Part shown: piece after piece, positions 9,389 through 20,048 of the stretch
Layout: every line of letters begins with the position of its first letter
Position numbering within the stretch: position 1 is the stretch's first letter
From: Hexactinellida sp. DTS-2022
Lineage: Eukaryota > Porifera > Hexactinellida
Length of the DNA stretch: 64,000 nt
Direction: 5' to 3'
NCBI GenBank assembly: GCA_028753945.1
Contig: JAPNXP010000005.1
Coordinates: 4,650,001-4,714,000, forward strand
Notes under the pieces: generated by a model
The model's input: the letters and a program-made list of their open reading frames with translations, nothing else
The model's database searches: none
Told to the model about the DNA's origin: nothing
Translations under genes and position numbers: made by a program

Positions 9389-12300
9389 ATGCCTGTAAAG
9401 ACGTACGACATGCCACTGATAAGTTCAGGGCTGCGACAAGAAGAGTTCATTCGACAAATGGTAGACTCTCTCGAGTATCTGGAAGCTGTGTCGAGTGACA
9501 TATTCAATCTCATATCGATATCTGTTGCGGAACAGAAGAATAAGCTAATTGTTATAAACACGCGTATCAATAAGGCAGAGGCTAAAGTGGAGAAACTCAA
9601 GACTAGCAGCTCTAGGGGTAAACATAGTTATTGAAATAATGGTCCAGCGATAATTGATATTCTGGCCTTACTTATTTCCTATATACTTTCTAGCAGAGTT
9701 ATTTTCTGTGTTTATATTTATTTTGCAGGTTGGACATTTTCTTAGAAGGGCTTGCTTATGCTATAAGTTATATATCGGCCAACACATTTCGATCTAAAAG
9801 GTCAACAAAGGCGAATTTTTGATGTTAAAAAATAACCTTTCAGTGCTTGAAGTTGGCCAATATATGAATAGCTAGTATGTAAAATTTATTATTTAACAAC
9901 TAGTTTGCACTTTGTAAGTTACATTCCTTTATCAATCCCAATACTTAATTGCTACAAATTATACACTTACCAGTGCCCCCCTTTAGGCACCGTTGTATAC
10001 TCACTACCGAAATACCCCGCGCCCCCAGTGCTCGAGGACCAGAGGCCGATATTCTCGAAAGTAGAAGAAGGCATTTGTAGGGCGCATCGCAGCAAAGGTG
10101 AGATATTATCAAAGCTAGAACCTGCTACTGACCAGCACTTGAGAGAGTCCACTGCCTACTACATCCTGCCTGCAGACGTGTGGCCCTCTGAGTCTCAGCT
10201 GATGGAGGGGGGCTTCAAGAAGAGGCGGGGCCGAACTCTGGAGGAGAGCGAGGGCCTGGGGAGTCTCCCGAGGTACCTGCCTTCCGTGTCCTCTCTGATG
10301 CTATTCAACACCTCTGAGAACCCCTATCTCAAGTACATTATCATGTGAGTTGTATTCAGGCTTTCATCCAGACTAATTTTCCCGCGCGCCTAGATTTAGA
10401 TTGAACTCGCTCACACGCGCCTAAATTACTCATTTTGTATTAAGTCTATGAGACTAATGAGAGCACCTCACAATTTTCGCGCGCCTAGAAAAATTTCCTT
10501 CAAAATTTACGCGCTTCCAGGCGTGTTGCATACGCCTGAATGAAACCCTGGTTGTATTCAGTATAATATTATTGCTTAGCAGCACCGTACCACTTTTTCA
10601 ATTGATTTCCAAATATCGGGGCTGGAATTATGGACTAGGGATACGATGTACAATAATTTAAAATAATAGGTTATAGTAAATAAGAAATCAACATACTTTA
10701 TTGGTGTTTTGTTTTTTAAGCTAATTTTTTCATTTCGAACGCATCCCTAGTCCCAATATCCAAGTATAATGACGCCTCTGTATAGCATTCTCGTGATGGT
10801 TTATTATCTAATGGGTAGTTAGACAGACTCTCGTTAGTACGGATTATACGCAAGTCCGCTGACATAATCAATAAGCACATTCTTTCTACTTAAATTCTAT
10901 CAAGTTTAGGCATAAATTATGTATATCATACTGACGGAAGATAAAATGCTAATTTAAACTTAACTTAGTGATGAATATGGACTAAGTTATGCTTAAATCA
11001 TCATATTAACCTTATAATTATATATTTTATATTAAATATACTATGCGAGACATTTGTAAGTATAATAAAAGTAATTAATTTTCATTATTTCATTAAATAT
11101 TTTCTTTAATTATGTATACTGAAATCATAACCACTATTTTAGTACAAACTAAATACAGAAAATGTGTAATAAAATTATAATCAAAAAGAGCTTATCTATA
11201 TCTGCCAACACCTTTTCAATATAAAACCCGAAAGGTGATTTTTTGTGTTAAAATGACCTTTACAATGCCTGAGAATTACATTGGAAAACGTGTTTGACCG
11301 ATATTCCTAATAATACTAATACATTATAACAATTAGAAGAACTGTACACACGCATTACTCTTCTGACACACGACTATAACTCTCCCTGCGTTATCTAACA
11401 CAATACCAGCTGGTCGATCGAACTCTCCTATGCCCTGACCGCTTCTACCAATCTTATGTACATACTCTCCATTCTGTGTGAATATGTATATACAATTGCT
11501 TTTAGAATCAGTCAGGATTATATTATAATCTCTGTCGATATCGAAAAAGCGCGGGCTGCATGTTTGTTTGCCATAACCGCGAGTTAATATTCGGTTGGTT
11601 AACACGTGATTTGAGGTAAACACAAACATACACTGTTCACTCTCATCTAGTACCAATACTCTGTCTCGTGTAACTTTAACATCTATCGGACAGTATAACA
11701 TCCCTATACCTAGCATGGAATGGAATTTGAGGTTTTCAGTTAGTATCTGTACTCTATGGTTACTTGTATCACACACGTATATATTGTTTGTTCTGCTGGA
11801 GAAATCGAGACAGTGCGGTTTATTGAACTGTCCCTCCTCACTGCCCTTCGTACCTGCGGTTTTTAACAGAGTCCCGTCTAGATTGTACTTGTTAACGCAG
11901 TTCCCATTAAGTTGTGTTACGAACACGCTCTCGTTAAATATACAAATTCCGCGAGGTTGGAACATGTTATCGCTAAACATAAACATATAATCCCCATTAC
12001 AGCTCAATACCTGTACTCTGTGATTCCCCCTATCTGCAATATATATATTCCCTGTTAAGTAGTGCAGTGCTATTCCTCTCGCACAGTTAAACTCCCCTGG
12101 AGCTCTCTGTTCATTGGATTTCTTGCAGCAGTAAGCAGTAGGCAACTGTTTAGCCATATAGTTAGGTACTATAGGCTTAACTAGATGAGAAAACGTGCGG
12201 ACGGGATATATATTAATCTGACCGTTAAGCTTAATATTCCCTAACTGTTCAATATCAGTATGGAATAGGTTGTCCCATTCGAACTCAATACTACTGTTTG

Positions 12301-15217
12301 TATCAGCTGTTAGCTCTGCTATCTTCCGATCTATAGACTGGTGTACTTCTGTACGAGTGTCCATTAGTGTGTTTGATGTTAGCGTATCTGCGTTAAGGGA
12401 TTTAGCTTTGGTTAGCGATTCTAATTCTCTCTGGATTTCCTCCCTTCTAGCTGTGTATTCTCTCTCAATCGCATCCACGCGGTTTATGAGAGTATCTTCC
12501 CTCGCGGTTAATGTCGCATGCGATCTCTTGAAGCAATCTCTAATCCTGTCTCGTGTGCTTAGAATCTGTTTCATGAATTCAGTATTCATTTGTATGTCGG
12601 CCATTATTGTAGTGTCTCCGTTTAATTACTGGTTATTTTATACGTCCCTATGCTATGTATTGGTAATATTAATTAATTAAGCCTATTGTAACTGAATAAT
12701 GTTATATTCCTAATTAATGGTTTATTTATTTAATTAATTAACACTCAGTTAATAGGTAAGGAGAATCTTATCGATTCTCTAAGACAATAATTGATGGTAA
12801 AATAAATATATTAGTTTGGGCTATTTGTAAAGTGTAGGGATAATTATGTTGTTATAATAAATATTTTCACACCTTTTATTACAATAATTCACATGCTAAA
12901 ATTAATTTGATATTATCTATTAGTAATTCTACTTTAGCATAATTGTATTATACAGCCATTTATAAATACGCTCCTAATCCTTGTCTGATCCAATTTTCAT
13001 ACGCCTAAATCACAAATTAATGTTACAGTATAGGAGAAGATTCAAATTTTCGCGCTCCTAAATTAAAATTTTCTAAAAATCATACCCTAAAATCAGGGTC
13101 TCCCGCTTCTGGATAATTCCTTGATTCCAATCTACCAGTACTGTTGCTATGTAGTGACCCTCTCTCGGGTGTCATCAACAAGACCCGAGAGCAGCACGAG
13201 GAGCGGGAGGGTCCCAGCGAGGCTCCGAACTCTATTCTGACGCGGGAAGACCTCACTCGCTACGCCCCCGGTAGCTTCGGGTATCGGCCCGTGATGAGTG
13301 TAATCTCAGAGATAGACGTACCAAACATCCTCCCAGACCTGCCTAATGTAGCCGAGAATATTATGTACGATGCGGACCTGGGTCCCTCTATAGCCCCCTC
13401 TCTGGCTAATGTGCTACTGCCTACACTTACAGGTAATGCGGAGTGTGCCACTTTTTATAATTGGAAACCCTTTTTTTTCTATTGTCACCGGGTTTTTTCT
13501 ATTCTAAATGTGTAAGAAATTCCAATATGTTGTATTTTCAATCGGTTTATTCTAACTATCGTATTTTCTTACTTTATTTCCATGCAAATAATCGGTTAGA
13601 AAAAACCGGTTTTGACTATAGTACGACTTTCCTTTCAGTATTGTTGGACCACGGATTCAAGCCGGGTTTTCTCATATCCATGGTCTAGCAACACTAAATT
13701 TCGACTACAGTAAACCTGCGTAATCCGACCCCATTTAAACCGAATTCGCCTTAATCCGACAGATTTTTCTTGACCCAACGAGTGTCGGATTAGGCAGGTT
13801 CTAGTATATTCCTAATTTGGTTATTCGAACTATTTCCGAATTCTTATCCCGAACTATTTCCACCAAATACAGTCGAAACCGGGTTTTTCTGAACAATTCT
13901 TTGCTGGAAATAAAGTAAGAAAAATCCGTTAGTTAGAATAAACCGATTGAAAATGAAACAAAATTGAAAATTTACGCATTAAGAATAAATAATTCGACTG
14001 TAATCTACCCTATTTGGTTTCCTAATTTCTTTTTTCGAACTACGTAGTTCGAATTAGTTATAACGAAAGTTCAATGTACACGTATTTCCTAATTTCCTTA
14101 TTCTAACAATTCCCCCCCCTTCTAGAGGTGGACACCAGCTCTACGCTCTCCTCCGCTGCCCCCAGCCTATCCGAGCTGCCGCCCCCAACCCCCCTCCCGC
14201 TGGAGCCCCTCGAGACAGAGCCCCCGCCCCCGGACCAGGAGGAGCTACATTTCGCAGATTCCTCCTCTGAGGAGTCCGAGGAGTCCACACCCGCAGGCAG
14301 CCCCGACCCTGGAGACGATAGGGGCGCCTTGCTACGCCAGATCGAGGGCTTCAAGATGAAAGGTTCGTACACTGGTGTTCGTATAATAGCAATTGCTCTA
14401 ATAGCAAATTAGAACGATATTTTCAGTCCACAAGCGAGCATTTAATAATGTTAATTCTGTTCCTCTAATAGCTAGTATATCTATAAGGACGCTAATTATA
14501 TTACTACTATAGCCTAACTACTATTACTCGTATGCGGTCGTTAAAACGTTACGTAACGCAAAATTCCCGAAAATTAAACACCGTCTCCCTATGTATATAA
14601 TTTGAGGCTTAATTTGGTTCCAAAAACAATATACGCCCGGGCGCTAATTCGTGTATATACTATAGTATAGTAGAATCTCGTTAGTACGAACACGGTTAAT
14701 ACAAATTTCCGGATGAGACGAACAGATATTTACACAAAATCAGGTCCTACAATGGCTATTCAATGGGTATTACTCCGATTAATACGAACTCCGGATAAAG
14801 CGAACACATTTTACCGTCCGTTGGTGTTCGTATTAACGAGCTTCTACTGTATAAGTATACAGTAGAACCTCGTTAATACGAACACCACACACATACGAAT
14901 AGCATTGGAATAGGATGCTTATACTGTATATAAATTCAGGTGCCTTGAAGCCAATGCAGCAGCGCATGGTTAGAAAAGCTCAGAAACAGAAACAGAAAGA
15001 CGAAACGGGAGGCGGAGAAGGTGACGTCATGTCCGATTTGAAGAAAAGATTGCTTCTGAGACGAACTGGCATTTCCGGACACAAACAGGAGGGAGGGGCT
15101 CATATGGAGAAGCGAGAGTCTATGTTAGAACAAATGTCTTATATAATACCGCCCCCACGAAGTGAAGATATGCCTGAAACAGTGGTAGAAGATACTAATG
15201 AAGATTGGTCGAGTTGA
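9389..15217 (+). CDS. WASHC1: WASH complex subunit 1 (five exons)
   Basis: Reconstructed from splice signals and family similarity: exons 9389-9617, 9987-10344, 13155-13432, 14126-14362 and 14940-15217, giving 459 aa (human about 465) with all phases compatible. Exon 1 is the N-terminal homology region (MPLISSGLRQEEFIRQMVDS). Exons 2-3 carry the conserved KYPAP, LFNTSENPYLKYI, EIDVPNILPDLP and MYDADLGPSIAPS stretches. Exon 4 is the proline-rich segment. Exon 5 is the VCA module with a WH2-like MSDLKKRLLLRRTGISG and the acidic EDW end that activates Arp2/3. WASH nucleates branched actin on endosomes during retromer-dependent sorting. Intron 2 (2.8 kb) contains an NHL-repeat gene on the opposite strand. 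MITEs crowd the promoter and introns 3 and 4. Confidence 0.92.
9769..9875 (+). repeat. TATCGGCCAACACC-family MITE in WASHC1 intron 1
   Basis: Starts TATATCGGCCAACACATTTC and ends TTGGCCAATATATGAA, with the core GATGTTAAAAAATAACCTTT. The middle is diverged. Confidence 0.65.
10357..10550 (+). mobile_element. hAT-like MITE with 8-bp duplication, WASHC1 intron 2
   Basis: Inverted ends CAGGCTTTCATCCAG / CTGAATGAAACCCTG; GTTGTATT flanks both sides (10349-10356 and 10551-10558) as an exact 8-bp target duplication. The body contains repeated CGCGCGCCTAGA/GCGCCTAAAT motifs shared with 27466-27576. It lies 12 bp inside the 5' splice site of intron 2. Confidence 0.8.
11197..11312 (+). repeat. TATCGGCCAACACC-family MITE, WASHC1 intron 2
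   Basis: TATATCTGCCAACACCTTTT..GTGTTTGACCGATAT with the family core. It ends 20 bp from the 3' end of the nested NHL gene. Confidence 0.75.
11333..12604 (-). CDS. coiled-coil plus NHL-repeat protein, nested in WASHC1
   Basis: Intronless, 423 aa. Residues 1 to about 110 are charged and helical (coiled coil). From about 160 the protein has NHL-type beta-propeller blades with the usual signature, e.g. GIALHYLTGNIYIADRGNHRVQVL, FNKPHCLDFSSRTNNIYVCDTSNHRVQIL and GEFDRPAGIVLDNAGRVIVV. The arrangement resembles the C-terminal half of TRIM-NHL proteins, but no RING or B-box precedes it. Such propellers bind protein or RNA; the partner cannot be told from sequence. The gene lies entirely within WASHC1 intron 2 on the opposite strand. 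Confidence 0.82.
   Translation of the reverse strand: MADIQMNTEFMKQILSTRDRIRDCFKRSHATLTAREDTLINRVDAIEREYTARREEIQRELESLTKAKSLNADTLTSNTLMDTRTEVHQSIDRKIAELTADTNSSIEFEWDNLFHTDIEQLGNIKLNGQINIYPVRTFSHLVKPIVPNYMAKQLPTAYCCKKSNEQRAPGEFNCARGIALHYLTGNIYIADRGNHRVQVLSCNGDYMFMFSDNMFQPRGICIFNESVFVTQLNGNCVNKYNLDGTLLKTAGTKGSEEGQFNKPHCLDFSSRTNNIYVCDTSNHRVQILTENLKFHSMLGIGMLYCPIDVKVTRDRVLVLDESEQCMFVFTSNHVLTNRILTRGYGKQTCSPRFFDIDRDYNIILTDSKSNCIYIFTQNGEYVHKIGRSGQGIGEFDRPAGIVLDNAGRVIVVCQKSNACVQFF
12945..13123 (+). mobile_element. hAT-like MITE, WASHC1 intron 2
   Basis: GTATTATACAGCCATTTATA to CTGGATAATTCCTTG, full length and diverged. No clear target duplication. It ends about 30 bp before the exon 3 splice acceptor. 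Confidence 0.75.
13461..13624. repeat. pogo-like MITE, CGAAACCGGG family, inverted copy
   Basis: Resembles the reverse complement of 13868-14003, sharing CAATCGGTTTATTCTAACTA and TTCTTACTTTATTTCCA. It ends AAAACCGGTTTTGACTATAG. Located in WASHC1 intron 3. Confidence 0.6.
13707..13806. mobile_element. pogo-like MITE, CCTGCGTAATCCGAC family
   Basis: Ends ACAGTAAACCTGCGTAATCC and GGATTAGGCAGGTTCTAGTA, about 100 bp. Internal AATCCGAC motifs are repeated. Single copy in this window. Confidence 0.7.
13868..14003. mobile_element. pogo-like MITE, CGAAACCGGG family
   Basis: Starts ACAGTCGAAACCGGGTTTTT and ends AATAATTCGACTGTA. Sits in WASHC1 intron 3, opposite in orientation to the copy at 13461-13624. 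Confidence 0.65.
14663..14852. mobile_element. pogo-like MITE, CTCGTTAGTACGAAC family
   Basis: Ends AGTAGAATCTCGTTAGTACG and TATTAACGAGCTTCTACTGT in WASHC1 intron 4. Internal CGGATNANGCGAACA motifs are repeated. A lone extra left end (ACAGTAGAACCTCGTTAATA) follows at about 14860-14888. Confidence 0.85.
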
Positions 15218-15718
15218 GTTGTATTGTATTAGTGCATGCAGTTTGTATATTGAGAATGAATGGTTATTCATAAGATACCTTGTTGTCTTAACGACAGTCT
15301 GGTGTAGTTCTATATTTCATTAATTTCATTTTCGAGGATTCTTGTTTGAAAGTTGTTGAATTTCATTCTGTGTTCGTAGGCTTCAAATTTCGAGGAATTT
15401 CATGCAGTTACTAAGGTTAATTAAATAGTTGTTACATGTAGTATTAGTTGTTGGATTTCGCATAACCCGAATCAATATACGTATACCAATTCTGAGACAA
15501 TCTGAGACAACCAATTTGTAGAAACATGCGAAATATTATATTTTCAAGGTTACAGTTCGATTAATTTATTATGTTATGTTGGTTGCATTATTTCATTTGA
15601 ATTTGATTCACTATTTCGTACTAGGGATGAGTTACACAACCCTGCATATAAATAAGCTTATCTGTCCTATCTATAATAGGTATTCCCTAATTACGTAATA
15701 CAAAGCTAGGATAACAAA
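15218..15718. other. intergenic, nothing recognised
   Basis: Short AT-rich spacer between WASHC1 and the endophilin gene, in the same orientation. I see no repeat family or RNA gene. The promoter of the next gene is presumably here. Confidence 0.5.
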
Positions 15719-16753
15719 ATGGCCGCGAAAGATCCCAGTATTACCACCTCTACTGAGCAAGCTAACGGCACTAATGGAAACTCAAAACTCGAATCTGTTC
15801 GTCGCGCTTTTGCTCGCACGCGGCAATTCACACTCGAGAAATTCGGGAAAGGCGAAGTGACAGAATACGGTCCCGAGTACACTCGACTCTGTGATAAGGT
15901 TGATACCATACGCTCCCATACAGAACGAATAGCACTGGAGGTAGGCTACCTTCTACAGCCTAATCCTACACTTCGTATGGAGGAATACTTTATGAAGAGA
16001 ATGAGTCCCACTCACGGGATTAATCTGCCACATATCTCGCTAGGAGATAGCCTACATAGTTATGGGAATTCCCAGGAAGGAATGTTAGGCGCATACCTTG
16101 TGAATTGTGGTAGTGCACATAAGAACGTGGGAGAAAGTAGAAGGAAATTCATGGAGGAAACAAGTGCGTATTTGCTCACCCCTCTCAGGGCATTTCTCGA
16201 CGTAGACGTACGTAATGCAATGAATGAACGCAAGAAGCTTAGTTTACTCCGACTGGATTTGGACGCCGCGAAAGCCGAGTATAGGAAGTGTACGAAAACG
16301 GATAAACTTAAGCAGCTGGAAGAGCGAACTGCCGCGGAGGAAGAAGCGTACTCCGACCAGTACCAGCGAACTGTGGACTGCTATAAGAGGATTATAGAGG
16401 TGCACGAGCGACACCTAGGGTATTTCCGAAAGTACATTGCGAGCTATTGCAAGTACATGCAGGATTCTGCTGCGTACTTGGGTGGGATAACGGCCGAACC
16501 ACGGATAAGAGAGAAAGACGAAAAGCTTGAAAATGTGAGCGAAAGTAAGCCAGGTAACCTGTTTACTATCATGAGCGAACCGAGAAAAGCTAAAGCTAAG
16601 TTCGATTATACAGCCAGCACTGATGACGAAATTGCAATCCTAAAAGACGAGGTTGTCATGGTAACGCAGGAGAATGATGCAGGATTCGCGACAATTGAAA
16701 AGATTAACGGCGAAATTGGGAAAGTTCCCTCTGCCTATTTAGAGTTCCTCTAG
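15719..16753 (+). CDS. SH3GLB: endophilin-B (BAR plus SH3)
   Basis: Intronless, 344 aa; start context ACAAAATGG is strong. An N-BAR domain spans about residues 20-260 (ARTRQFTLEKFGKGEVTEY, then the long helices with LRLDLDAAKAEYRKC). The C-terminal SH3 domain (about 289-344) has KAKFDYTASTDDEIAILKDEVV and ends KVPSAYLEFL with the conserved ALYDY-like and PxxY motifs. Sequence and length fit endophilin-B / Bif-1 (human about 365 aa) rather than endophilin-A. These proteins bend membranes in endosomal traffic, autophagy and mitochondrial dynamics and bind proline-rich partners through SH3. Confidence 0.9.
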   Translation: MAAKDPSITTSTEQANGTNGNSKLESVRRAFARTRQFTLEKFGKGEVTEYGPEYTRLCDKVDTIRSHTERIALEVGYLLQPNPTLRMEEYFMKRMSPTHGINLPHISLGDSLHSYGNSQEGMLGAYLVNCGSAHKNVGESRRKFMEETSAYLLTPLRAFLDVDVRNAMNERKKLSLLRLDLDAAKAEYRKCTKTDKLKQLEERTAAEEEAYSDQYQRTVDCYKRIIEVHERHLGYFRKYIASYCKYMQDSAAYLGGITAEPRIREKDEKLENVSESKPGNLFTIMSEPRKAKAKFDYTASTDDEIAILKDEVVMVTQENDAGFATIEKINGEIGKVPSAYLEFL

Positions 16754-17942
16754 TCAGTGATTATTCTGTGACTTGTATATTTCTGTTGCATGATAGCTAG
16801 CTAATTCAGTATTACAGAGATTAGAAATATACTGAAATAACTATATTACCTGTGTCCGTGTTGATTCGTTATTTGTAAGTGTATTTAATATTATAATGAC
16901 CTACCCCATTATTTGATTTAAATTTCGTAGATTAAATTGGGTTCCTTTATATGATTAGAGCGACATAAGACATTTCCTATATGTACTTTTAAAGAAATGC
17001 AAATTTGCATTCGTTATACTTGTAAGCAATTAGTTCTTTTTCGATTAACCAACTGAAAATTTTCTAATATAATTTTCTAATATAATTTTCATGTACTTTT
17101 AACATTCATCATTGTGAAGCCGGATTTTATATTGAAAAGGTATTGAGTAAGCAATTCGTTCTTTTTCGATTAACCATCTCAATCAAATCAATTTAAAAAA
17201 TGAAGAATTTTAAGATAAAAATTAATTGACCCAAACTTGCTTGAAAGTTGTCACTAATTTGGCATAAATATAACATTATTTGCCGATCATATAAATACAG
17301 CCATAATGTATTGGAATATATCGTCACATCACACATTATTATGCTAATGCTAAGAGACAGTAAAATAACTTTCATATACAAGTATTTTAACATTCATCAT
17401 TGTGATTGAGAAGGTATTAGTCGATATATATACACTACCCGGACAAAAGTATTCGACCACCCAACATTTTCTCATTGAAAATAGTACTTTTGTTGGATGA
17501 ACAATGAAGATTGTGTTTGGAAATTACATGAGATATTGATTTTTCGATTACAAATTCGTATTCTGCGCATTCGAATTAACACTTGTAGAAGCTTTCAATT
17601 CATTCCCTTTTTGATTTGGTTAAAAATTATCATCCTGTGCCACTATATACCACTTTTCCCAAATTGCCACTATGGGAGAGATGGGAACTGGTAGCACATG
17701 TTGCCACTTGATGATAATTTCAACCCAATTAATATGTAACCAATTTGAAAGCATCTAAAATGGGTAATTCGAGTGCGTAGAATACGAATCTGAAATAAAA
17801 ATAGCAGTATGTCATAAAGTTTTATTACATTGAACAATATTATTAGACTTACTATAGTACTATTTTCAATGGGAAAATGTTGGGTGGTCGAATACTTTTG
17901 TCCGGGTACTGTAAGTCCTTAATGTATCGCATTAATTAAGCT
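16754..17942. other. intergenic with Tc1-like element
   Basis: Contains fragments of the TATCGGCCAACACC-family MITE (about 17108-17150 and 17395-17430, each with AAAAGGTATTGAG- or GAGAAGGTATTAG-like ends) and one Tc1-like MITE at 17431-17912 that stops about 30 bp before the next start codon. No gene. Confidence 0.6.
17431..17912. mobile_element. Tc1-like MITE, CCCGGACAAAAGTATTCGAC ends
   Basis: Terminal inverted repeats of about 40 bp, starting TACACTACCCGGACAAAAGT on the left and matching ACTTTTGTCCGGGTACTGTA on the right. The form (CCGGACAAAAGTATTcGACC) is classic for Tc1/mariner ends. The interior (about 400 bp) has only a chance ORF (17497-17694), so the element is non-autonomous. Confidence 0.85.
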
Positions 17943-19493
17943 ATGATATTCCATCTATTAAACACCATCAATCCCATACAGAGACTAAGGTTATGCAATA
18001 TTGTTCGTACTTTTCGTTTCTTCTCCAACCTATCTCGAATGCAAGATGATTATAATACTTTAAAACTTAATATTAATTCAAATTTCCGACTCACAACTCA
18101 AAACCCTCATTCAGTATACGCTAACACACTTGTTAACCTAAGCGAAATACATGTATACGGATTGGATTATGATTATACAATGGTTCGCTACACACCAGCA
18201 TTAATTGAGGAAATATACAACAGTTCTAAGGAAGCACTTATTGCTAAGCTTAATTACCCCACGGGATTAAATGATATACCGTTTAACATTAAATTTTCAA
18301 CCCGAGGATTGCATTATGATATCGTAGAAGGTATTTTAATGAAAATAGACGGAACACATCGTATACAACTAGGTGCCGCTTATATCGGACACAGACCTAT
18401 TAAAGATGATGAAATCATTCGCATTTACGGTAGTACTCATATCCCGATTAGTTTTATGAATGATACCTACGGTAATGCACCCAGGCATAAGAGATTAGTT
18501 CATTTTATCGATAATTTTTCAAGCGCGGAAATCAACTTACTTACTGATGTTGCAGAATATTTCTTACATCACAACATTCCTTATGACCCGGTTAATCTCT
18601 ATACAGATGTGCACGATGCTGTGAGAGAGGTACATGTTAAGCATCAGTTACACAATGCTATTATTAGTAACGTAGAAAAGTTCATTGAAAAACCTTCAAA
18701 AGTTACGCTTCTCCTTGAAAGGCTTAAAAATGCTGGAAAAAAGACTTTTCTTGTAACAAACAGTCCATTTTATTTCATCGACGCAGGCTTAAAATATCTG
18801 ACTGGGTATACGGATTGGAAAGATTTGTTTGATTTGATTATCGTGGAAGCTGGAAAGCCTGCTTTCTACACAGCCCATAGACCATTCCGTCTGCTAGAGG
18901 CTGACGGTAAGTTTAGGAAATGGGTTACCGTGTCCGAATTGCAACCTGGCAACGTATATTGCCAAGGGAATGTGGTTGATCTCATGAAGTACACTGGTTG
19001 GGTTGGCCCTGAAGTGTTATATTTCGGTGATCATATGTACAGCGATTTAGTTGATCCTGTGCTTAAATTTGGATGGCGTTCTGGTGCAATTATTCCTGAT
19101 TTAGAACGCGAAATAAACCGCATGAACACCAAACAATACCAAATAACTCTTTCAACAGCGATTCGGTTAGAGCTATTAATCGCGAAATACACACCTCTGA
19201 TTAATTCTACCGCAGAATTGGATATTGTAAATGAATGGCGAAACGAATTGACTAACGAATTCAGGAATTTAAAAGATTTTTTTAATAAACAGTTTGGAAG
19301 TTTATTTCGCACGATCCACGGTACTTCTTATTTTTCGCGGCGATTGTCACGTTTCGCAGATCTCTACACCGCGCGTGTTGATAACCTATTGAACTACAGT
19401 CTCTCTCAGATATTCTACACGCGAAGGGTGTCACTGCCACACGAACCTGCGGTTTCTGTGAATAACGATGAGTTTAAAAAAGAAACTACTTAA
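17943..19493 (+). CDS. NT5DC: HAD-family 5'-nucleotidase domain protein (NT5DC2/3-like)
   Basis: Intronless, 516 aa. Residues 1-33 are rich in Arg and lack acidic residues (IQRLRLCNIVRTFRFFSNLSR), a likely mitochondrial presequence. The HAD nucleotidase core follows: motif I DYDYT at 75-79 (nucleophile Asp75), motif II in FLVTNSPFYF, and the acidic motif in LYFGDHMYSDL. This matches the cN-II-like NT5DC2/NT5DC3 group, whose substrate is not firmly known. The C-terminal third (RTIHGTSYFSRRLSRFADLYTA) is also typical of the group. Confidence 0.85.
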   Translation: MIFHLLNTINPIQRLRLCNIVRTFRFFSNLSRMQDDYNTLKLNINSNFRLTTQNPHSVYANTLVNLSEIHVYGLDYDYTMVRYTPALIEEIYNSSKEALIAKLNYPTGLNDIPFNIKFSTRGLHYDIVEGILMKIDGTHRIQLGAAYIGHRPIKDDEIIRIYGSTHIPISFMNDTYGNAPRHKRLVHFIDNFSSAEINLLTDVAEYFLHHNIPYDPVNLYTDVHDAVREVHVKHQLHNAIISNVEKFIEKPSKVTLLLERLKNAGKKTFLVTNSPFYFIDAGLKYLTGYTDWKDLFDLIIVEAGKPAFYTAHRPFRLLEADGKFRKWVTVSELQPGNVYCQGNVVDLMKYTGWVGPEVLYFGDHMYSDLVDPVLKFGWRSGAIIPDLEREINRMNTKQYQITLSTAIRLELLIAKYTPLINSTAELDIVNEWRNELTNEFRNLKDFFNKQFGSLFRTIHGTSYFSRRLSRFADLYTARVDNLLNYSLSQIFYTRRVSLPHEPAVSVNNDEFKKETT

Positions 19494-19667
19494 CTAATTA
19501 CGGCTTTTATTCACTCTACGATTATATTATTTGATTGTAAGATTAATCTCGAATTAAATTCTATTCATTATTTACTATAATAAATGAAAACACATTTTAT
19601 TGTGCTACACACGATTTATACAAAAAATAACCAATCAATTTAATACTCAATTAATTAATTGCTAACT

Positions 19668-19845
19668 TATATCGGCCAACACCTTTCAGTAAAAACCCGG
19701 CTTCGCAAAGCTAAATTATTGTTGTTAATAAAGGCAGTGAGATTAGAACTGGGCCACTATACTATAGTATAGTCGGCACAGTAAAAATGACATTACCAGT
19801 GCTTGAAAATTACTAATGGAAGGTGTTAGCCGGCAAATTAATAAT
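19668..19845 (+). repeat. TATCGGCCAACACC-family MITE with internal insertion
   Basis: Starts TATATCGGCCAACACCTTTC and ends AAGGTGTTAGCCGGCAAA. About 50 bp of foreign sequence, including the palindrome ACTATACTATAGTATAGT, interrupts the core near 19736-19790. Confidence 0.75.
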
Positions 19846-19866
19846 TCCTTAATAATATTGAAATAA

Positions 19867-19892
19867 CTTATATGTAGACCGTCTACATATAA
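19867..19892. repeat. minimal palindrome of GTAGACCGTCTAC family
   Basis: TTATATGTAGACCGTCTACATATAA-type perfect palindrome. It equals the two terminal repeats of the family at 62785-62926 joined with no interior. Confidence 0.7.
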
Positions 19893-20048
19893 GGAAGCTC
19901 AATAAAATTATGCAAAAATACTGACATCATTATGCCATTACTCTCAAGTAATTAAATACTGTGACTAATATAATAGTCTTATTAATACGAATATAAATTG
20001 GGTACAATTACAAAATATTTGATAATTATTACAATAAAATAATCAAAA

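Larger units (their letters stand above)
19494..20048. other. intergenic with two small MITEs
   Basis: Holds a TATCGGCCAACACC-family MITE with an internal insertion (19668-19845) and a 26-bp perfect palindrome made of the ends of another family (19867-19892). Otherwise AT-rich DNA leading to the transporter start. Confidence 0.6.

Noticed and set aside
9310-9498. 62-codon ORF upstream of and overlapping WASHC1 exon 1
   Set aside because: It begins in MITE sequence and runs out of frame with the conserved WASHC1 N-terminus.
12270-12680. 136-codon plus-strand ORF
   Set aside because: It is the complement of the coiled-coil part of the NHL gene, with Ser/Val-rich composition from antisense codons.
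17497-17694. 65-codon ORF in the Tc1-like element
   Set aside because: Too short for a transposase, with no DDE or HTH features; a chance frame in a non-autonomous element.
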